Below the pieces are notes generated by a model, which saw nothing but the letters and a program-made list of their open reading frames with translations, searched no databases and was not told the DNA's origin. From DATBRV01 sp036560145 (GTDB taxonomy: Bacteria > Myxococcota_A > UBA9160 > SMWR01), in contig DATBRV010000120.1 of the NCBI GenBank assembly GCA_036560145.1, positions 62,001-126,000 of the forward strand: a DNA stretch of 64,000 nt. Direction: 5' to 3'. The position numbers and the translations under genes were made by a program. Below, piece after piece: positions 51,426 through 60,569 of the stretch; within the stretch, counting starts at the first letter, position 1, and each line of letters opens with the position of its first letter.

Positions 51426-52189
51426 CGCGCCCTCTGCACCTTCACGACCTGGTATTCCTTCTTGAGCGAGAGCAGGTCGTAGACCCACCAGGCGAGCCGG
51501 ACCGCGGGGCCGACCCGGCGACCCTCGGCCTCCTGGAGCTTGAGCCAGCCCGAGCGCTGCCCCACCTGGCGCGCGGCCAGGATCCGGAAGCCCGCGGCCA
51601 GCAACATTTCGTGCAGCGCGCGCCGCGTGAAGTAGGCGACGTGGCCGGTCAGCACGCTGCCCTGGTTGATCGAGCCGTAGCGACGCTCGCGCGAGCACTC
51701 GATCCCGGGCGGCTGGTAGCCGAGCAGCAGCAGGCCCAGGTTGAGGAAGGAATCGAGCCGCGGGACGTCGATGATTCCGATCCCGCCGGGCTTGAGCACG
51801 CGGTGGATCTCCGCCACCAGCCGGTCGGTGGGCAGCACGTGCTCCAGGGTTTCGATACACACGACCACGTCGAAGGCGGCATCCGGATGAGGCAGGGGCG
51901 CGCCCGAGTTCAGGTCGAAGGCGACCGCGTCGACGCCCTTGCGGCGCGCCTCCTCGACACCGGCCACGTCGACGCCGAAGACCCGCCGGGTGCCGACGCG
52001 CTCCGCGTAGAGCCGGGTCAGGCTGCCCTCGAGGCAGCCCACGTCGAGTAGCGCGGCGTCCGGCCCCAGCTGCGGAAGCAGCGCGAGGATGGTCTCGACG
52101 CGGCGGTCGACGAAGGTCTGGGGCTGGCGCTCCCACAGCTCCTGGTTGTGGCGGGTCAGCGACGAGGGGCCCTCGGCCACGGGCGTCAC
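51422..52189 (-). CDS. SAM-dependent methyltransferase
   Basis: 255 aa from GTG 52189, which overlaps the stop of the upstream gene. Motif I is ALLDVGCLEGSLTRLYAERV; VVVCIETLEHVLPTDRLVAEIHRVLKPGGIGIIDVP covers motifs II-III. RYGSINQGSVLTGHVAYFTRRALHEMLLAAGFRI is the C-terminal core of the type-11 family. A C-terminal basic tail suggests association with membrane or glycan. It probably methylates a sugar or lipid head group of the polysaccharide made by the flanking GT-C proteins. Confidence 0.88.
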   Translation of the reverse strand: MTPVAEGPSSLTRHNQELWERQPQTFVDRRVETILALLPQLGPDAALLDVGCLEGSLTRLYAERVGTRRVFGVDVAGVEEARRKGVDAVAFDLNSGAPLPHPDAAFDVVVCIETLEHVLPTDRLVAEIHRVLKPGGIGIIDVPRLDSFLNLGLLLLGYQPPGIECSRERRYGSINQGSVLTGHVAYFTRRALHEMLLAAGFRILAARQVGQRSGWLKLQEAEGRRVGPAVRLAWWVYDLLSLKKEYQVVKVQRAR

Positions 52190-53892
52190 CGCCGCCGCTG
52201 GGGCGGCGCCCCCGGCCGCTTGCGCGGCGCCGTCTGCATGGTCCGGCCCTTGCCGGTGAGATCCTCGACCACCGGCTCCTCGCCGGGGCGGTTCGGCCGC
52301 AGGAAGGCGATCTCGTCGTCGAAGGCGTGCATCTCGTAGCGGGTCAGCACCCATTTCACGACCCGCGGCGCAAACCGGCGGATCGATCGCTCGGGCATCG
52401 CGTCGAAGACCCGCAGCGGCCAGAGCACCAGCACCGGGGGAGTCGCTTCCAGCCGTTTCAGGAAGAGCATCTCCTCCTCCTCGTCGACGAAGGTCCCGGG
52501 CATCACCACGTCGCGGTAGCCGGGGCCGAGCCGGCCGGTGGCCACCAGCAGCATCGGAGAAGCCGTGAGATCCAGGACCGTCTCCTCGGGCTTCGACCAC
52601 GCGAGGATCTTGTCGATCCGCTTCTGCTGGGTCCAGGTGATCGACTGCGTGGACGTCGCCAGCAGGTTCGCGAACGGGAAGCGGAAGACCATGTCCACAC
52701 CGAGGAGGGTCACCCACAGCGCGCATCCGCCGATCACGAACGCCGTCGCCGCGCCGCGCACGGGCCAGAACCGGTAGACACGGTGGGCGGCAAGGGCCAG
52801 CAACAGACAGACCGGGGGAATCGCCGAATCCAGGTGGGGCTCGTCGGCACGACCGTAGGAGCGGACGAAATAGATGCCGCCCCAGACGACGGTGGCGAGC
52901 AGCAGCGGGGCCTCGAAGCTCCGGCCTCCGCGGATCGCGCGCAGCAGGCGCGATCCGAGCCAGAGCGCAAAGACCAGATACAGGGCCGCGTAGAGCCGAA
53001 ACTCGAGGTTGACGAAGAAGAACACCAGCTCGAAGCGGCTGAAGTCGGCTGGCAGCCTCAGCTCCGGAACCGGAAGCGCCTGCAGCATTTCGAGGGGATG
53101 GATGGCCGCTTCGTAGAAGAATCGCGGGAGGCCCACCGTCGAGCCGAACCAGATCAACACCGGCAGCCCCACGATCAGGCCACCGCCGGCGTACCAGAGC
53201 CCATCGCGCAACCAGATCCGCGGCGAGCGGTCCGCGGTGATCACGCCGAGCGTCAGCCCGACCACCAGCGCCGAGGCGGGGTCGTAGCGAAAGTAGAAGC
53301 CCAGGCCGGTCGCGAAGCCCGCCGCCAGCATCCAGCGCGGGTTGCCGGTCACGAGGCGCCGATCGAAGGCCAGCAGCGCCAGCACGCAGAAGACCAGGTA
53401 TCGGTATCCGTAGATGGCGTGCATCATGTGCGTGCGGGGCGCCGCCACCGCCAGCAAGAGGGCGCCCAGCAGCGCGAAGCTGGGCGGCATCAGGCGCCGG
53501 CCCAGCGCGTACATGGCGACCACCAGCGCGACCGCGAAGGCTCCATAGATGATGCGGGTGATCTCGATCCCTGGCGGGGCCAGCCAGGCGCCGAGCCAGG
53601 CCGGCAGCACGTGCCCGGGCGGAAAGACCCAGAGCACGTCGTCGTAGAGGGTGCCGCCCGCGTGCATCTGCATGGCGGCGTAGAGCGGCCAGCCCTCGTC
53701 GCGGACGTTCAAGCCCCGCCGGATGAATCGAGACTCGTAGAAGCCGCTGACCACGATCAGGATCGCGAGGTGTGAGGCCCAGGTGGCTGCCGGTACGAAG
53801 CGGCGGAGAGACGAAGGTCGCAACGAGGGCCACCCTGCGGAGGATCGCGGCGGCGGGTCCGCAGCGCGCGCACAGATTACCAGCGGCGACAC
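52186..53892 (-). CDS. Polytopic GT-C-like glycosyltransferase
   Basis: 568 aa from GTG 53892; TTG 53823 is an alternative start closer to the first helix (WASHLAILIVVSGF), and an ATG at 54048 would run past the divergent gene's start. NVRDEGWPLYAAMQMHAGGTLYDDVLWVFPPGHVLPAWLG is the first periplasmic loop with the Asp-Glu pair of PMT-like enzymes. About ten helices follow, then a soluble tail with VVMPGTFVDEEEEMLFLKRLE. It heads the coupled - gene trio and is divergent from the 2-oxoglutarate oxygenase gene across 139 bases. Confidence 0.78.
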   Translation of the reverse strand: MSPLVICARAADPPPRSSAGWPSLRPSSLRRFVPAATWASHLAILIVVSGFYESRFIRRGLNVRDEGWPLYAAMQMHAGGTLYDDVLWVFPPGHVLPAWLGAWLAPPGIEITRIIYGAFAVALVVAMYALGRRLMPPSFALLGALLLAVAAPRTHMMHAIYGYRYLVFCVLALLAFDRRLVTGNPRWMLAAGFATGLGFYFRYDPASALVVGLTLGVITADRSPRIWLRDGLWYAGGGLIVGLPVLIWFGSTVGLPRFFYEAAIHPLEMLQALPVPELRLPADFSRFELVFFFVNLEFRLYAALYLVFALWLGSRLLRAIRGGRSFEAPLLLATVVWGGIYFVRSYGRADEPHLDSAIPPVCLLLALAAHRVYRFWPVRGAATAFVIGGCALWVTLLGVDMVFRFPFANLLATSTQSITWTQQKRIDKILAWSKPEETVLDLTASPMLLVATGRLGPGYRDVVMPGTFVDEEEEMLFLKRLEATPPVLVLWPLRVFDAMPERSIRRFAPRVVKWVLTRYEMHAFDDEIAFLRPNRPGEEPVVEDLTGKGRTMQTAPRKRPGAPPQRRR

Positions 53893-53925
53893 GATCTGGA
53901 CCAGGGGGAAAGCCCCGCGCCTCGC

Positions 53926-53955
53926 TTGACCGCTTTCTCGGGCGTCGAGTAGAAT
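53926..53955 (+). promoter_or_regulatory. Sigma70-type promoter for the 54-64 kb operon
   Basis: TTGACC (53926-53931) and TAGAAT (53950-53955) are separated by 18 bases; both hexamers match the consensus at five of six positions. Transcription would begin near 53962, about 70 bases before ATG 54032. No comparable promoter is seen between here and the right edge, where genes are closely spaced. Confidence 0.7.
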
Positions 53956-54031
53956 CGATCCGGATTCCAGCCAGATAGGCCACGCAACCCGCAGCCGGAA
54001 ACCGGCGGTCGAGAACGGACAGCCAAGCGCA

Positions 54032-54895
54032 ATGACGAGCGCAAACACCCAATCGCAGGGGGTTTCGCAGCCGGCCGCCGAGCCCCTGGACTTCGGCCGC
54101 CTGGAGGCGCTCGCCGAGAGCCTGCGCGACGAGTTCCGCGGTGCGCGGCCCTTCCCGCACGTGGTGATCGAGGAATTCCTTCCGCAGGCGACCGCGGACC
54201 GGGTGCGCGCGGAGTTCGAGGAGACCCGCGAGGGTTGGGACCTCTATCACCACTACAACGAGAACAAGCTCGCCGTCTCCAGCCTGGATCCGCTGGGCCC
54301 GCACACCCGCGCGCTCTTCGACGCGCTCCAATCGCGCCGCTTCGTCGATCTGGTCGAGCGCCTGACCGGCATCGAGGATCTGGTCTCCGACCCGGACCTC
54401 GACGGCGCCGGTCTGCACAAGATCGAGCCCGGCGGCTTCCTCAACGTCCACACGGATTTCCTGGCGCACGGCAAGAACCGGACCTGGAGCCGCCAGGTGA
54501 ACCTGCTGCTCTACTTCAACCGCGGCTGGCGGCCGGAGTGGAACGGAGACCTCGAGCTCTGGGACGCGGACGTGACGCGCTGCGAGCGCTCGATCGCGCC
54601 GCTCTTCAACCGCTGCGTCCTCTTCCACACCGCCGAGAAGTCCTATCACGGGCACCCGCATCGCCTCGCCTGCCCGGAGGGGGAGACGCGCAAGTCGATC
54701 GCCCTGTACTACTTCCGGGACGAGGGCGCCGCGCGCGCGGTCAGCTCCACGCACTACCACGCGCTCCCGGGCGATCCGCTCCTCAAGCGGTGGCTGGTGG
54801 CCGCGGATCGCGGGCTCCTGCGCGCGTACTCGATCGCGAAGCGCTACACGGGGCTCTCGAACCAGCTGGCGAGCCGCATCCTCAAGCGCTTTTGA
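54032..54895 (+). CDS. 2-oxoglutarate/Fe(II)-dependent oxygenase
   Basis: 287 aa from ATG 54032. The double-stranded beta-helix has the iron ligands H140-x-D142 (LNVHTDF) and a distal His at 206 or 208 (SYHGHPHRL). Arg220 (GETRKSIALYYF) is placed to bind the 2-oxoglutarate carboxylate. The family (prolyl-4-hydroxylase-like, 2OG-FeII_Oxy_3) includes enzymes that hydroxylate free sugars or peptides. As first gene of an operon of glycosyl-, methyl- and acetyl-transferases, it may hydroxylate a sugar or lipid in the same product. It is not a plain halogenase because the HxD Asp is present. Confidence 0.88.
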   Translation: MTSANTQSQGVSQPAAEPLDFGRLEALAESLRDEFRGARPFPHVVIEEFLPQATADRVRAEFEETREGWDLYHHYNENKLAVSSLDPLGPHTRALFDALQSRRFVDLVERLTGIEDLVSDPDLDGAGLHKIEPGGFLNVHTDFLAHGKNRTWSRQVNLLLYFNRGWRPEWNGDLELWDADVTRCERSIAPLFNRCVLFHTAEKSYHGHPHRLACPEGETRKSIALYYFRDEGAARAVSSTHYHALPGDPLLKRWLVAADRGLLRAYSIAKRYTGLSNQLASRILKRF

Positions 54896-54911
54896 CCGTC
54901 CGGCGGAGGGC

Positions 54912-56462
54912 GTGAGCTCGTCGCAGCGAGGTGTCGGAACGCGGGTCGACGAGCAGATCGTCCAGGCCCTCGACCAACGCCGCGCGGAGCTCGCCGGCGA
55001 TCCCCCCGCGATCGGGCTCTTCCTGTTCGGATGCGCGGACCGCGAGCGGCTGCGCGAGACGCTCGCGCGTGTCCCGGCGGCCGCCGCCGGCTGGCTGCGC
55101 GAGGTGGTGGTGGTGCCCGCACCCACCGCCGGTCTCTCGCTGGGGGACGTCGAGGTCCTCGCCAAGGAATCCGGCCTTCCGGTGCGGCTGCACCGCGACC
55201 CGCGCGATTCGGGCTACGGCGGCGCGCGCCGCGCGGCCTTCGAGTACGCGCTGGTCCGCGGCTTCGACTGCGTGATCCAGATGCGGGGCGACGGAGTCCA
55301 CCCGCCGGAGGCCCTGCCGGCCTTGTTGCACGCCGCGCTCGCGGACGGCCAGCGCGTGGTGATCGCGTCGCGGCTGGTGGACCGCGTCGAAACGCTCCGC
55401 GCGGGAATGACGCTGGCGCGGCTGGCGGCCCACGCGCTCGCGACCGGTTTCCAGAACCGCGCGCTCGGGCTCGCGCTGCGCGACTATCACTCGAGCTACC
55501 GCCTGTACGCGGCGAGCGTGCTGCGCGCAATCCCCTTCCAGCTGAACGCCACCGACCGCCGCTTCGAGACGCAGATCCTGATCCAGTGCCGGGCCCTGGG
55601 CGTGCCCCTCTGCGAGGTGCCGGTGCTGCCGGCCTGGAAGGAGTACGGCGACGGCTACCACGGGCTCCGCGAGGTGATCCGCGGCTGCGTCACGGCCGTC
55701 GACTACCGGCTGCACCAGATGCACGTCACGCGGCGGGGCTGCTTCTTCGTGGAGCAGGACGTCCACTACACGCTGAAGCGCAGCCCCACCGGCTCCCACA
55801 TGCAGATCGTCGCCTCGATCCGGCCCGGAAGCCGCGTGCTCGACCTCGGCTGCTCGCAGGGTCTGCTGGCCGGCCCGCTGCGCGAGAAGGGCGTCCGCAT
55901 GGTGGGCGTGGATTCGGGCCCCCCGGAGCGGCTCTCCGCCGAGCTCGAGGCCTATCACCAGCGGGACCTGGAGCAGCCGCTCGAGCTCCCGCTCGGCCGG
56001 GTCTTCGACTACGTGGTGGTGGCGGACGTGATCGAGCACCTGCGCCAGCGCACGCAGCTGATGCGCAGCGCGCGGCGCTTCCTCAAGGAGGACGGGCGCC
56101 TGATCATCTCGACGCCGAACGTCGCGCTCTGGTTCTACCGCCTCTCGCTGCTGGCGGGGCGCTTCGAGTACGGACCGCGCGGCGTTCTCGATGAGACCCA
56201 CGTGCGGCTCTACACCGGCGCGAGCTTCCGGCGCGAAGTAGAACGTGCCGGCTTCCAGGTGATCCGCCAGCGTGTCACGGCCCTGCCCTTCGAGGTGGTC
56301 TTCCAGTCGACCGGCCGCAGCCGCCTGGTGCGGACGATCGCCGAGGCCTACCACCTGCTGGCGCGCGCCTGGCCCTCGCTCTTCGCCTACCAGTTCATCC
56401 TGGAAGCGGAGATCATCACGCTCGACCAGGAGGCGACCGCGCCGCCGGGCTACGTCGAATAG
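54912..56462 (+). CDS. Fusion of GT2 (DPM1-like) glycosyltransferase and methyltransferase
   Basis: 516 aa from GTG 54912 (GGAGGG six bases before). Residues about 30-280 are a dolichol-phosphate-mannose-synthase-like GT2 domain (DSGYGGARRAAFEYALVRGFDCVIQMRGDGVHPPEALP). The usual D-A-D before the GHxP segment is R-G-D, so the metal site is partly changed. Residues about 300-515 are a class I methyltransferase (VLDLGCSQGLLAGPLREKG; DVIEHLRQRTQLMRSARRFLKEDGRLIISTPNV). The enzyme should make a polyprenyl-phosphate sugar and methylate the same or a linked residue. A stop followed at once by ATG 56463 couples it to the MBOAT gene. Confidence 0.88.
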   Translation: MSSSQRGVGTRVDEQIVQALDQRRAELAGDPPAIGLFLFGCADRERLRETLARVPAAAAGWLREVVVVPAPTAGLSLGDVEVLAKESGLPVRLHRDPRDSGYGGARRAAFEYALVRGFDCVIQMRGDGVHPPEALPALLHAALADGQRVVIASRLVDRVETLRAGMTLARLAAHALATGFQNRALGLALRDYHSSYRLYAASVLRAIPFQLNATDRRFETQILIQCRALGVPLCEVPVLPAWKEYGDGYHGLREVIRGCVTAVDYRLHQMHVTRRGCFFVEQDVHYTLKRSPTGSHMQIVASIRPGSRVLDLGCSQGLLAGPLREKGVRMVGVDSGPPERLSAELEAYHQRDLEQPLELPLGRVFDYVVVADVIEHLRQRTQLMRSARRFLKEDGRLIISTPNVALWFYRLSLLAGRFEYGPRGVLDETHVRLYTGASFRREVERAGFQVIRQRVTALPFEVVFQSTGRSRLVRTIAEAYHLLARAWPSLFAYQFILEAEIITLDQEATAPPGYVE

Positions 56463-57911
56463 ATGGTCTTCAGCTCGGTCATCTTCCTGTTCTGCTTCCT
56501 GCCGCTGGTGCTCGCGGCCTACTGGATCGCGCCGCGGCGCGCGCGCAACACCCTCCTGCTCGTCGCCAGCCTGATCTTCTACGCCTGGGGGGAGGTTTTC
56601 TACGTCGGCGTGATGCTGGCGTCGATCGCGATGAACTACCTGTTCGGGCGGTGGGTGGACGGGGCGCGCGGCGGCCGCGGCGAGCGGCAGGCGCTGGCGA
56701 TCGCAGTGGCCGCCAACCTGGGTCTGCTCGGCTGGTTCAAGTACGCGAACTTCCTGGTCGAGAACGCGAACCGACTGCTCAGCGGCCAGCCCGGTTCGCC
56801 GCTCGAGCTAGCGCCCGTGCATCTGCCGCTCGGCATCTCCTTCTTCACCTTCCATGCGCTCTCTTACCTGATCGACGTGCGCCGAGGCGTGAGCCCGGCC
56901 ATGCGCAATCCCGTCGACATGGCGCTCTACATCGCGCTGTTTCCCCAGCTGATCGCGGGGCCGATCATCCGCTTCCACGACATCGCAGCCGAGATCGTGA
57001 GCCGGCAGCCCCGGATCGCCGACGTCGCGTCGGGGATCCGGCGCTTCGTGATCGGCCTCGGCAAGAAGGTCCTGATCGCGAACGTGGTGGGCCGCGTGGC
57101 GGATTCGATCTTCGAGATCCCGACCGGCGAGCTGACGCCCGGCCTCGCCTGGCTGGGCGCGCTCAGCTACGCCCTCCAGATCTACTTCGACTTCTCCGGC
57201 TACTCGGACATGGCGATCGGCCTCGGCCGCATCTTCGGCTTCCACTTCCTCGAGAACTTCAACTTCCCCTATGTGTCGCGTTCGGTGACGGAGTTCTGGC
57301 GGCGCTGGCACATCTCGCTCTCCAACTGGTTCCGCGACTACCTCTACGTCCCGCTGGGCGGCAACCGGGGCGGCGCGGCCCGGACCTACCGGAATCTGCT
57401 GACCGTCTTCCTGCTCTGCGGCCTCTGGCACGGGGCGAGCTGGAGCTTCGTCCTCTGGGGGCTCTACCACGGGAGCTTCCTGGTGCTGGAGCGCGGCTTC
57501 CGGGGGCGAAACTTCCGTGTGTGGAGTCCGCTGGCGCATGCGGCAACCCTGCTGGCGGTGCTGATCGGATGGGTGATCTTCCGCGCCGAGACGCTGCCCC
57601 AGGCCGGGGCGTTCCTCGCGGCCATGGCCGGCCAGGCGTCCGGAACCGGGCGCGAGTGGTACCTCGCGATGTACCTCGATCCCGTCTTCGGGATGGCCTT
57701 CGCCGCGGGGGCGGTCGGATCGATCCCCTGGCTGCCGGCGCTGGTCCGGGCCTGGCAGGCCGCCGCCCTGCGCGCGCAAGGAGGACGGCGCGCGGCGATC
57801 GAGGCGCTGGGCCAGCTCGCCGCCTTCGCCGCGCTCGCCGCCATTGGGCTCGTCTCGGCGATGCAGCTCTCGATCGCGACACACAACCCTTTCATCTACT
57901 TCCGGTTCTAG
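56463..57911 (+). CDS. MBOAT-family O-acyltransferase (AlgI-like)
   Basis: 482 aa. The family start MVFSSVIFLFCFLPLVLAAYW, then HLPLGISFFTFHALSYLIDV, LFPQLIAGPIIR and FWRRWHISLSNWFRDYLYVPLGGNRGG are the AlgI signature segments. LCGLWHGASWSFVLWGLYHG carries the catalytic His pair. AlgI-type proteins carry acetyl groups across the inner membrane for O-acetylation of exopolysaccharide. It is six bases from the AlgX/AlgJ-like gene, the expected partner. The donor is presumably acetyl-CoA; the acceptor glycan is inferred from context. Confidence 0.94.
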   Translation: MVFSSVIFLFCFLPLVLAAYWIAPRRARNTLLLVASLIFYAWGEVFYVGVMLASIAMNYLFGRWVDGARGGRGERQALAIAVAANLGLLGWFKYANFLVENANRLLSGQPGSPLELAPVHLPLGISFFTFHALSYLIDVRRGVSPAMRNPVDMALYIALFPQLIAGPIIRFHDIAAEIVSRQPRIADVASGIRRFVIGLGKKVLIANVVGRVADSIFEIPTGELTPGLAWLGALSYALQIYFDFSGYSDMAIGLGRIFGFHFLENFNFPYVSRSVTEFWRRWHISLSNWFRDYLYVPLGGNRGGAARTYRNLLTVFLLCGLWHGASWSFVLWGLYHGSFLVLERGFRGRNFRVWSPLAHAATLLAVLIGWVIFRAETLPQAGAFLAAMAGQASGTGREWYLAMYLDPVFGMAFAAGAVGSIPWLPALVRAWQAAALRAQGGRRAAIEALGQLAAFAALAAIGLVSAMQLSIATHNPFIYFRF

Positions 57912-57917
57912 GCTTCC

Positions 57918-59171
57918 ATGTCGCAACCCCGATCGCGCGTCGCCGTCGCATCCGACATGCTCACGCTGGGCGCTTTCGCGCTCGCGATCGGCCTCCCGCT
58001 GCTCGGGTTCTGGTTCGGGTGGCAGCCGCAGAACATGATCATCGACAACCGACTCCCCGCCCCGCGGCCGGAGCTCGCGCTGAACCTCGCCGGGCTGCGT
58101 TCGCTTCCGGCGCGCTTCGAGGCGTACTTCGACGACCGCTTCGGATTCCGGCGCCCGCTGATCCGCTGGAACAACCTGGTGACGGTCGTCTGGCTGGGCG
58201 GGTCGCCGGAGGCCCGCTCCCGATCCTCCGCGCGAGGCGACGGCGGCCTGCGCTTCGATCCCCTGAGTCACCGGCTCGTGCACGGCGAGGACGGCTGGTT
58301 CTACCACTTCGGCGACGGGACCATGCGCGACCACCGCGGCCTCGATCCCTTCTCGCCGACGGAGCTGCTCCATTGGCAGCGGGTGCTCGAGCAGCGGCGC
58401 AACTGGCTCGCGGCGCAGGGGATCGAATACCTGTTCGTGGCGGTGCCGGACAAGCAGAGCGTGTATCCGGAGCATCTCCCGGCCAGGATCCGGCGCGTGC
58501 GCCAGCAGACGCGCATGGACCAGCTGGTCGCCCGCCTGCGGGCCCGCTCGAACGTCGACGTGCTCGACCTGCGCACGGCCCTGATCCCGGCCAAGAGCGA
58601 AGAGCTGGTCTTCGAGCAGACCGACACCCACTGGAACGCCTATGGCGCTCACGTGGCCTACGCCGCAATCCTGGAAAGGCTGGCCGCGCGCTTCCCGGGT
58701 TTGCGGCCGCGGCCCCTTTCGGACTTCGAGATCCGCAAGTCGATCGGTCCCGCGGGCCCCTTCCTCTGGCTCACGGGAGTGCGCGACCGTTACCAGGAAC
58801 CGATCGTCGAGCTGCTGCCGCGGACGCCCCGCACGGCCGTCACGATCGAGCAGTCGAGGCCGCCGATGGGGACCGGCGGCTACGGCTATGGCACGCGGCT
58901 GGTGCGCGAGACCGCGCGCCCGGAGCTCCCCAGCGCGGTGGTGCTGCACGACTCGTTCGTGCCGGCCGGACTGGAGCCGCTGCTCTCGGAGCACTTCCGG
59001 CGCGTCGTCTACCTCTGGCAGAACGAGTTCGACGTCCATGCGATCGCAAAGGAGCAGCCCGACCTGGTGATCGAGGAGAAGGTCGAGCGCTATTTCGTGA
59101 CCCAGATCCCGTCGAATCCGTCCGAGCTGCGCGGTGCGCCCGCCGTCCGGCCGCGCCAGCCCCGCCGATGA
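57918..59171 (+). CDS. AlgX/AlgJ-like SGNH hydrolase-fold O-acetyltransferase
   Basis: 417 aa. A single N-terminal membrane segment (about 14-34) leads to a periplasmic domain. ADxFGFR-like text (DDRFGFRRPLIRWNN), DGWFYHFGDGT, VAVPDKQSVYPEHLP and FEQTDTHWNAYGA with the DTHW motif at 236-239 define the AlgX/AlgJ/DltD-like family. The catalytic Asp and His lie in that motif and the nucleophile is in the VVLHDSFVPAG segment. It should receive acetyl groups passed by the MBOAT protein and attach them to the glycan. Its stop overlaps the next start (ATGA). Confidence 0.92.
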   Translation: MSQPRSRVAVASDMLTLGAFALAIGLPLLGFWFGWQPQNMIIDNRLPAPRPELALNLAGLRSLPARFEAYFDDRFGFRRPLIRWNNLVTVVWLGGSPEARSRSSARGDGGLRFDPLSHRLVHGEDGWFYHFGDGTMRDHRGLDPFSPTELLHWQRVLEQRRNWLAAQGIEYLFVAVPDKQSVYPEHLPARIRRVRQQTRMDQLVARLRARSNVDVLDLRTALIPAKSEELVFEQTDTHWNAYGAHVAYAAILERLAARFPGLRPRPLSDFEIRKSIGPAGPFLWLTGVRDRYQEPIVELLPRTPRTAVTIEQSRPPMGTGGYGYGTRLVRETARPELPSAVVLHDSFVPAGLEPLLSEHFRRVVYLWQNEFDVHAIAKEQPDLVIEEKVERYFVTQIPSNPSELRGAPAVRPRQPRR

Positions 59172-60568
59172 TGCGCAGCAAGCACTGCGCCTTCCATTTC
59201 GCGCTCGCGCTCGCCGCCGCGCTGCCGGCCTGCACGCCGGCGGCGCGCCCGAAGAACGCCGTCCTGATCGTGCTCGACACGCTGCGCGCGGACCGGCTCT
59301 CCGCCTACGGGAATCCGCGCCCCACCTCGCCGGTGCTGGATGCGCTGGCCCGGGACGGCGCGCTCTTCGAAACCGTGGTGAGCAACGCCCCCTGGACCCT
59401 GCCGGCGATGGTGGGGCTGATGACCGGGGAGTACCCGACGGCCCGGACCTACGACGCGGGATTGCGCCGCTCGCTCGCGCTCGAGCTGCAGGCCGCGGGC
59501 TATGCCACGGTCGCCTTCACCGAGGGCGCCTTCGTCTCGAAGCGCTACGGCTTCGATCTCGGCTTTCGCGAGTTCCGGGAGCACGAGGGCAGCGTGCCGT
59601 TTCTCTTGAGCGCACCGGGCGAGGATCCGGAAGCGGGCGGCGACCGCGGCATCGAGAAGACCTTCGGGTGGGCGAAGTCCTGGCTGGCGGAGCACGCGCG
59701 CGAGCGCCCCTTCTTCCTGCTCGTCCACAGCTACGAGCCCCACGTTCCCTACCGGCGGCGCACCTTCGCCGAGGGCATGCCGCGCGGCCGCCTCGGCCCC
59801 ACCTTCGAGGCCGGGTCCGCGATCACCGCCAAGCGATCGGCGCTCTCCGCGGACGAGAACGAGCTCGCCTACATCCGGGCCTTGTACGACGGCGGCGTCG
59901 CCGCCTGCGACCGCAGCGTGGGCGAGCTGCTCGCGGAGCTCGAACGCCTCGGCGTCGCGCAGGAGACGCTGGTGGTGGTGACCAGCGATCACGGCGAAGA
60001 TCTCGGCGATCGGCTGCCGCTGCGCCCGGGGAATCACGGTCACGCGCTCTACGACGAACAGCTGCGCGTCCCCTTGATCGTGCGGGATCCCACCCGCGCC
60101 TTCGCCGTGCGCCGCGTCGCCGCCCAGGTGCGTCTGGTGGACGTGATGCCGACGATCCTCGATCTGCTCGGCCTGCCGGCCTCCCCGGATCGGATCGGCC
60201 GCTCGCTCGTCCCCCTGCTCGACGGAGCGGAGAGCGAGCCGCGCCTGGCCTGGTCGGAGATCCCCCACCACGCGCTGATCGATCCGGGCGTGCGGTGGTC
60301 CGTGCGCACCGGCTCCTACAAGCTGATCCTGACCCCGCCCCCGCCGGGGGGAAGCGCGCAGCTCGAGCTGTACGATCTGCGGGCGGATGCCCAGGAGCGC
60401 TCGAACCTGGCGGCCCGGGATCCGGCTCGGCGCGCCGAGCTGATGCAGCAGCTGCGGAGCCTCTCGCGCGAGCTGAACGCGAGCGGCGCCGCGGTCTATC
60501 GCGAGGCGTCCGAACAACCCGACCCGGCGCTCCAGGAGCGCCTGCGCTCGCTGGGGTACGTCGAATAG
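59168..60568 (+). CDS. Sulfatase-superfamily lipoprotein with Thr at the nucleophile position
   Basis: 466 aa from the first of two adjacent ATGs. A lipoprotein signal ending LAAALPAC (Cys22) is followed by AVLIVLDTLRADRLSAYG with the metal Asp, and SNAPWTLPAMVGLMTGEYP, where Thr77 occupies the place of the formylglycine Cys and no Arg follows. VVVTSDHGEDLGDR and LYDEQLRVPLIVRD complete the metal site. As with the paralogue at 41130-42512 a true sulfatase is unlikely; a phospho-group transferase or hydrolase of the periplasmic glycan is more plausible. It is embedded between the acetylation pair and a GT2-methyltransferase fusion. Confidence 0.88.
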   Translation: MMRSKHCAFHFALALAAALPACTPAARPKNAVLIVLDTLRADRLSAYGNPRPTSPVLDALARDGALFETVVSNAPWTLPAMVGLMTGEYPTARTYDAGLRRSLALELQAAGYATVAFTEGAFVSKRYGFDLGFREFREHEGSVPFLLSAPGEDPEAGGDRGIEKTFGWAKSWLAEHARERPFFLLVHSYEPHVPYRRRTFAEGMPRGRLGPTFEAGSAITAKRSALSADENELAYIRALYDGGVAACDRSVGELLAELERLGVAQETLVVVTSDHGEDLGDRLPLRPGNHGHALYDEQLRVPLIVRDPTRAFAVRRVAAQVRLVDVMPTILDLLGLPASPDRIGRSLVPLLDGAESEPRLAWSEIPHHALIDPGVRWSVRTGSYKLILTPPPPGGSAQLELYDLRADAQERSNLAARDPARRAELMQQLRSLSRELNASGAAVYREASEQPDPALQERLRSLGYVE

Positions 60569-60569
60569 C

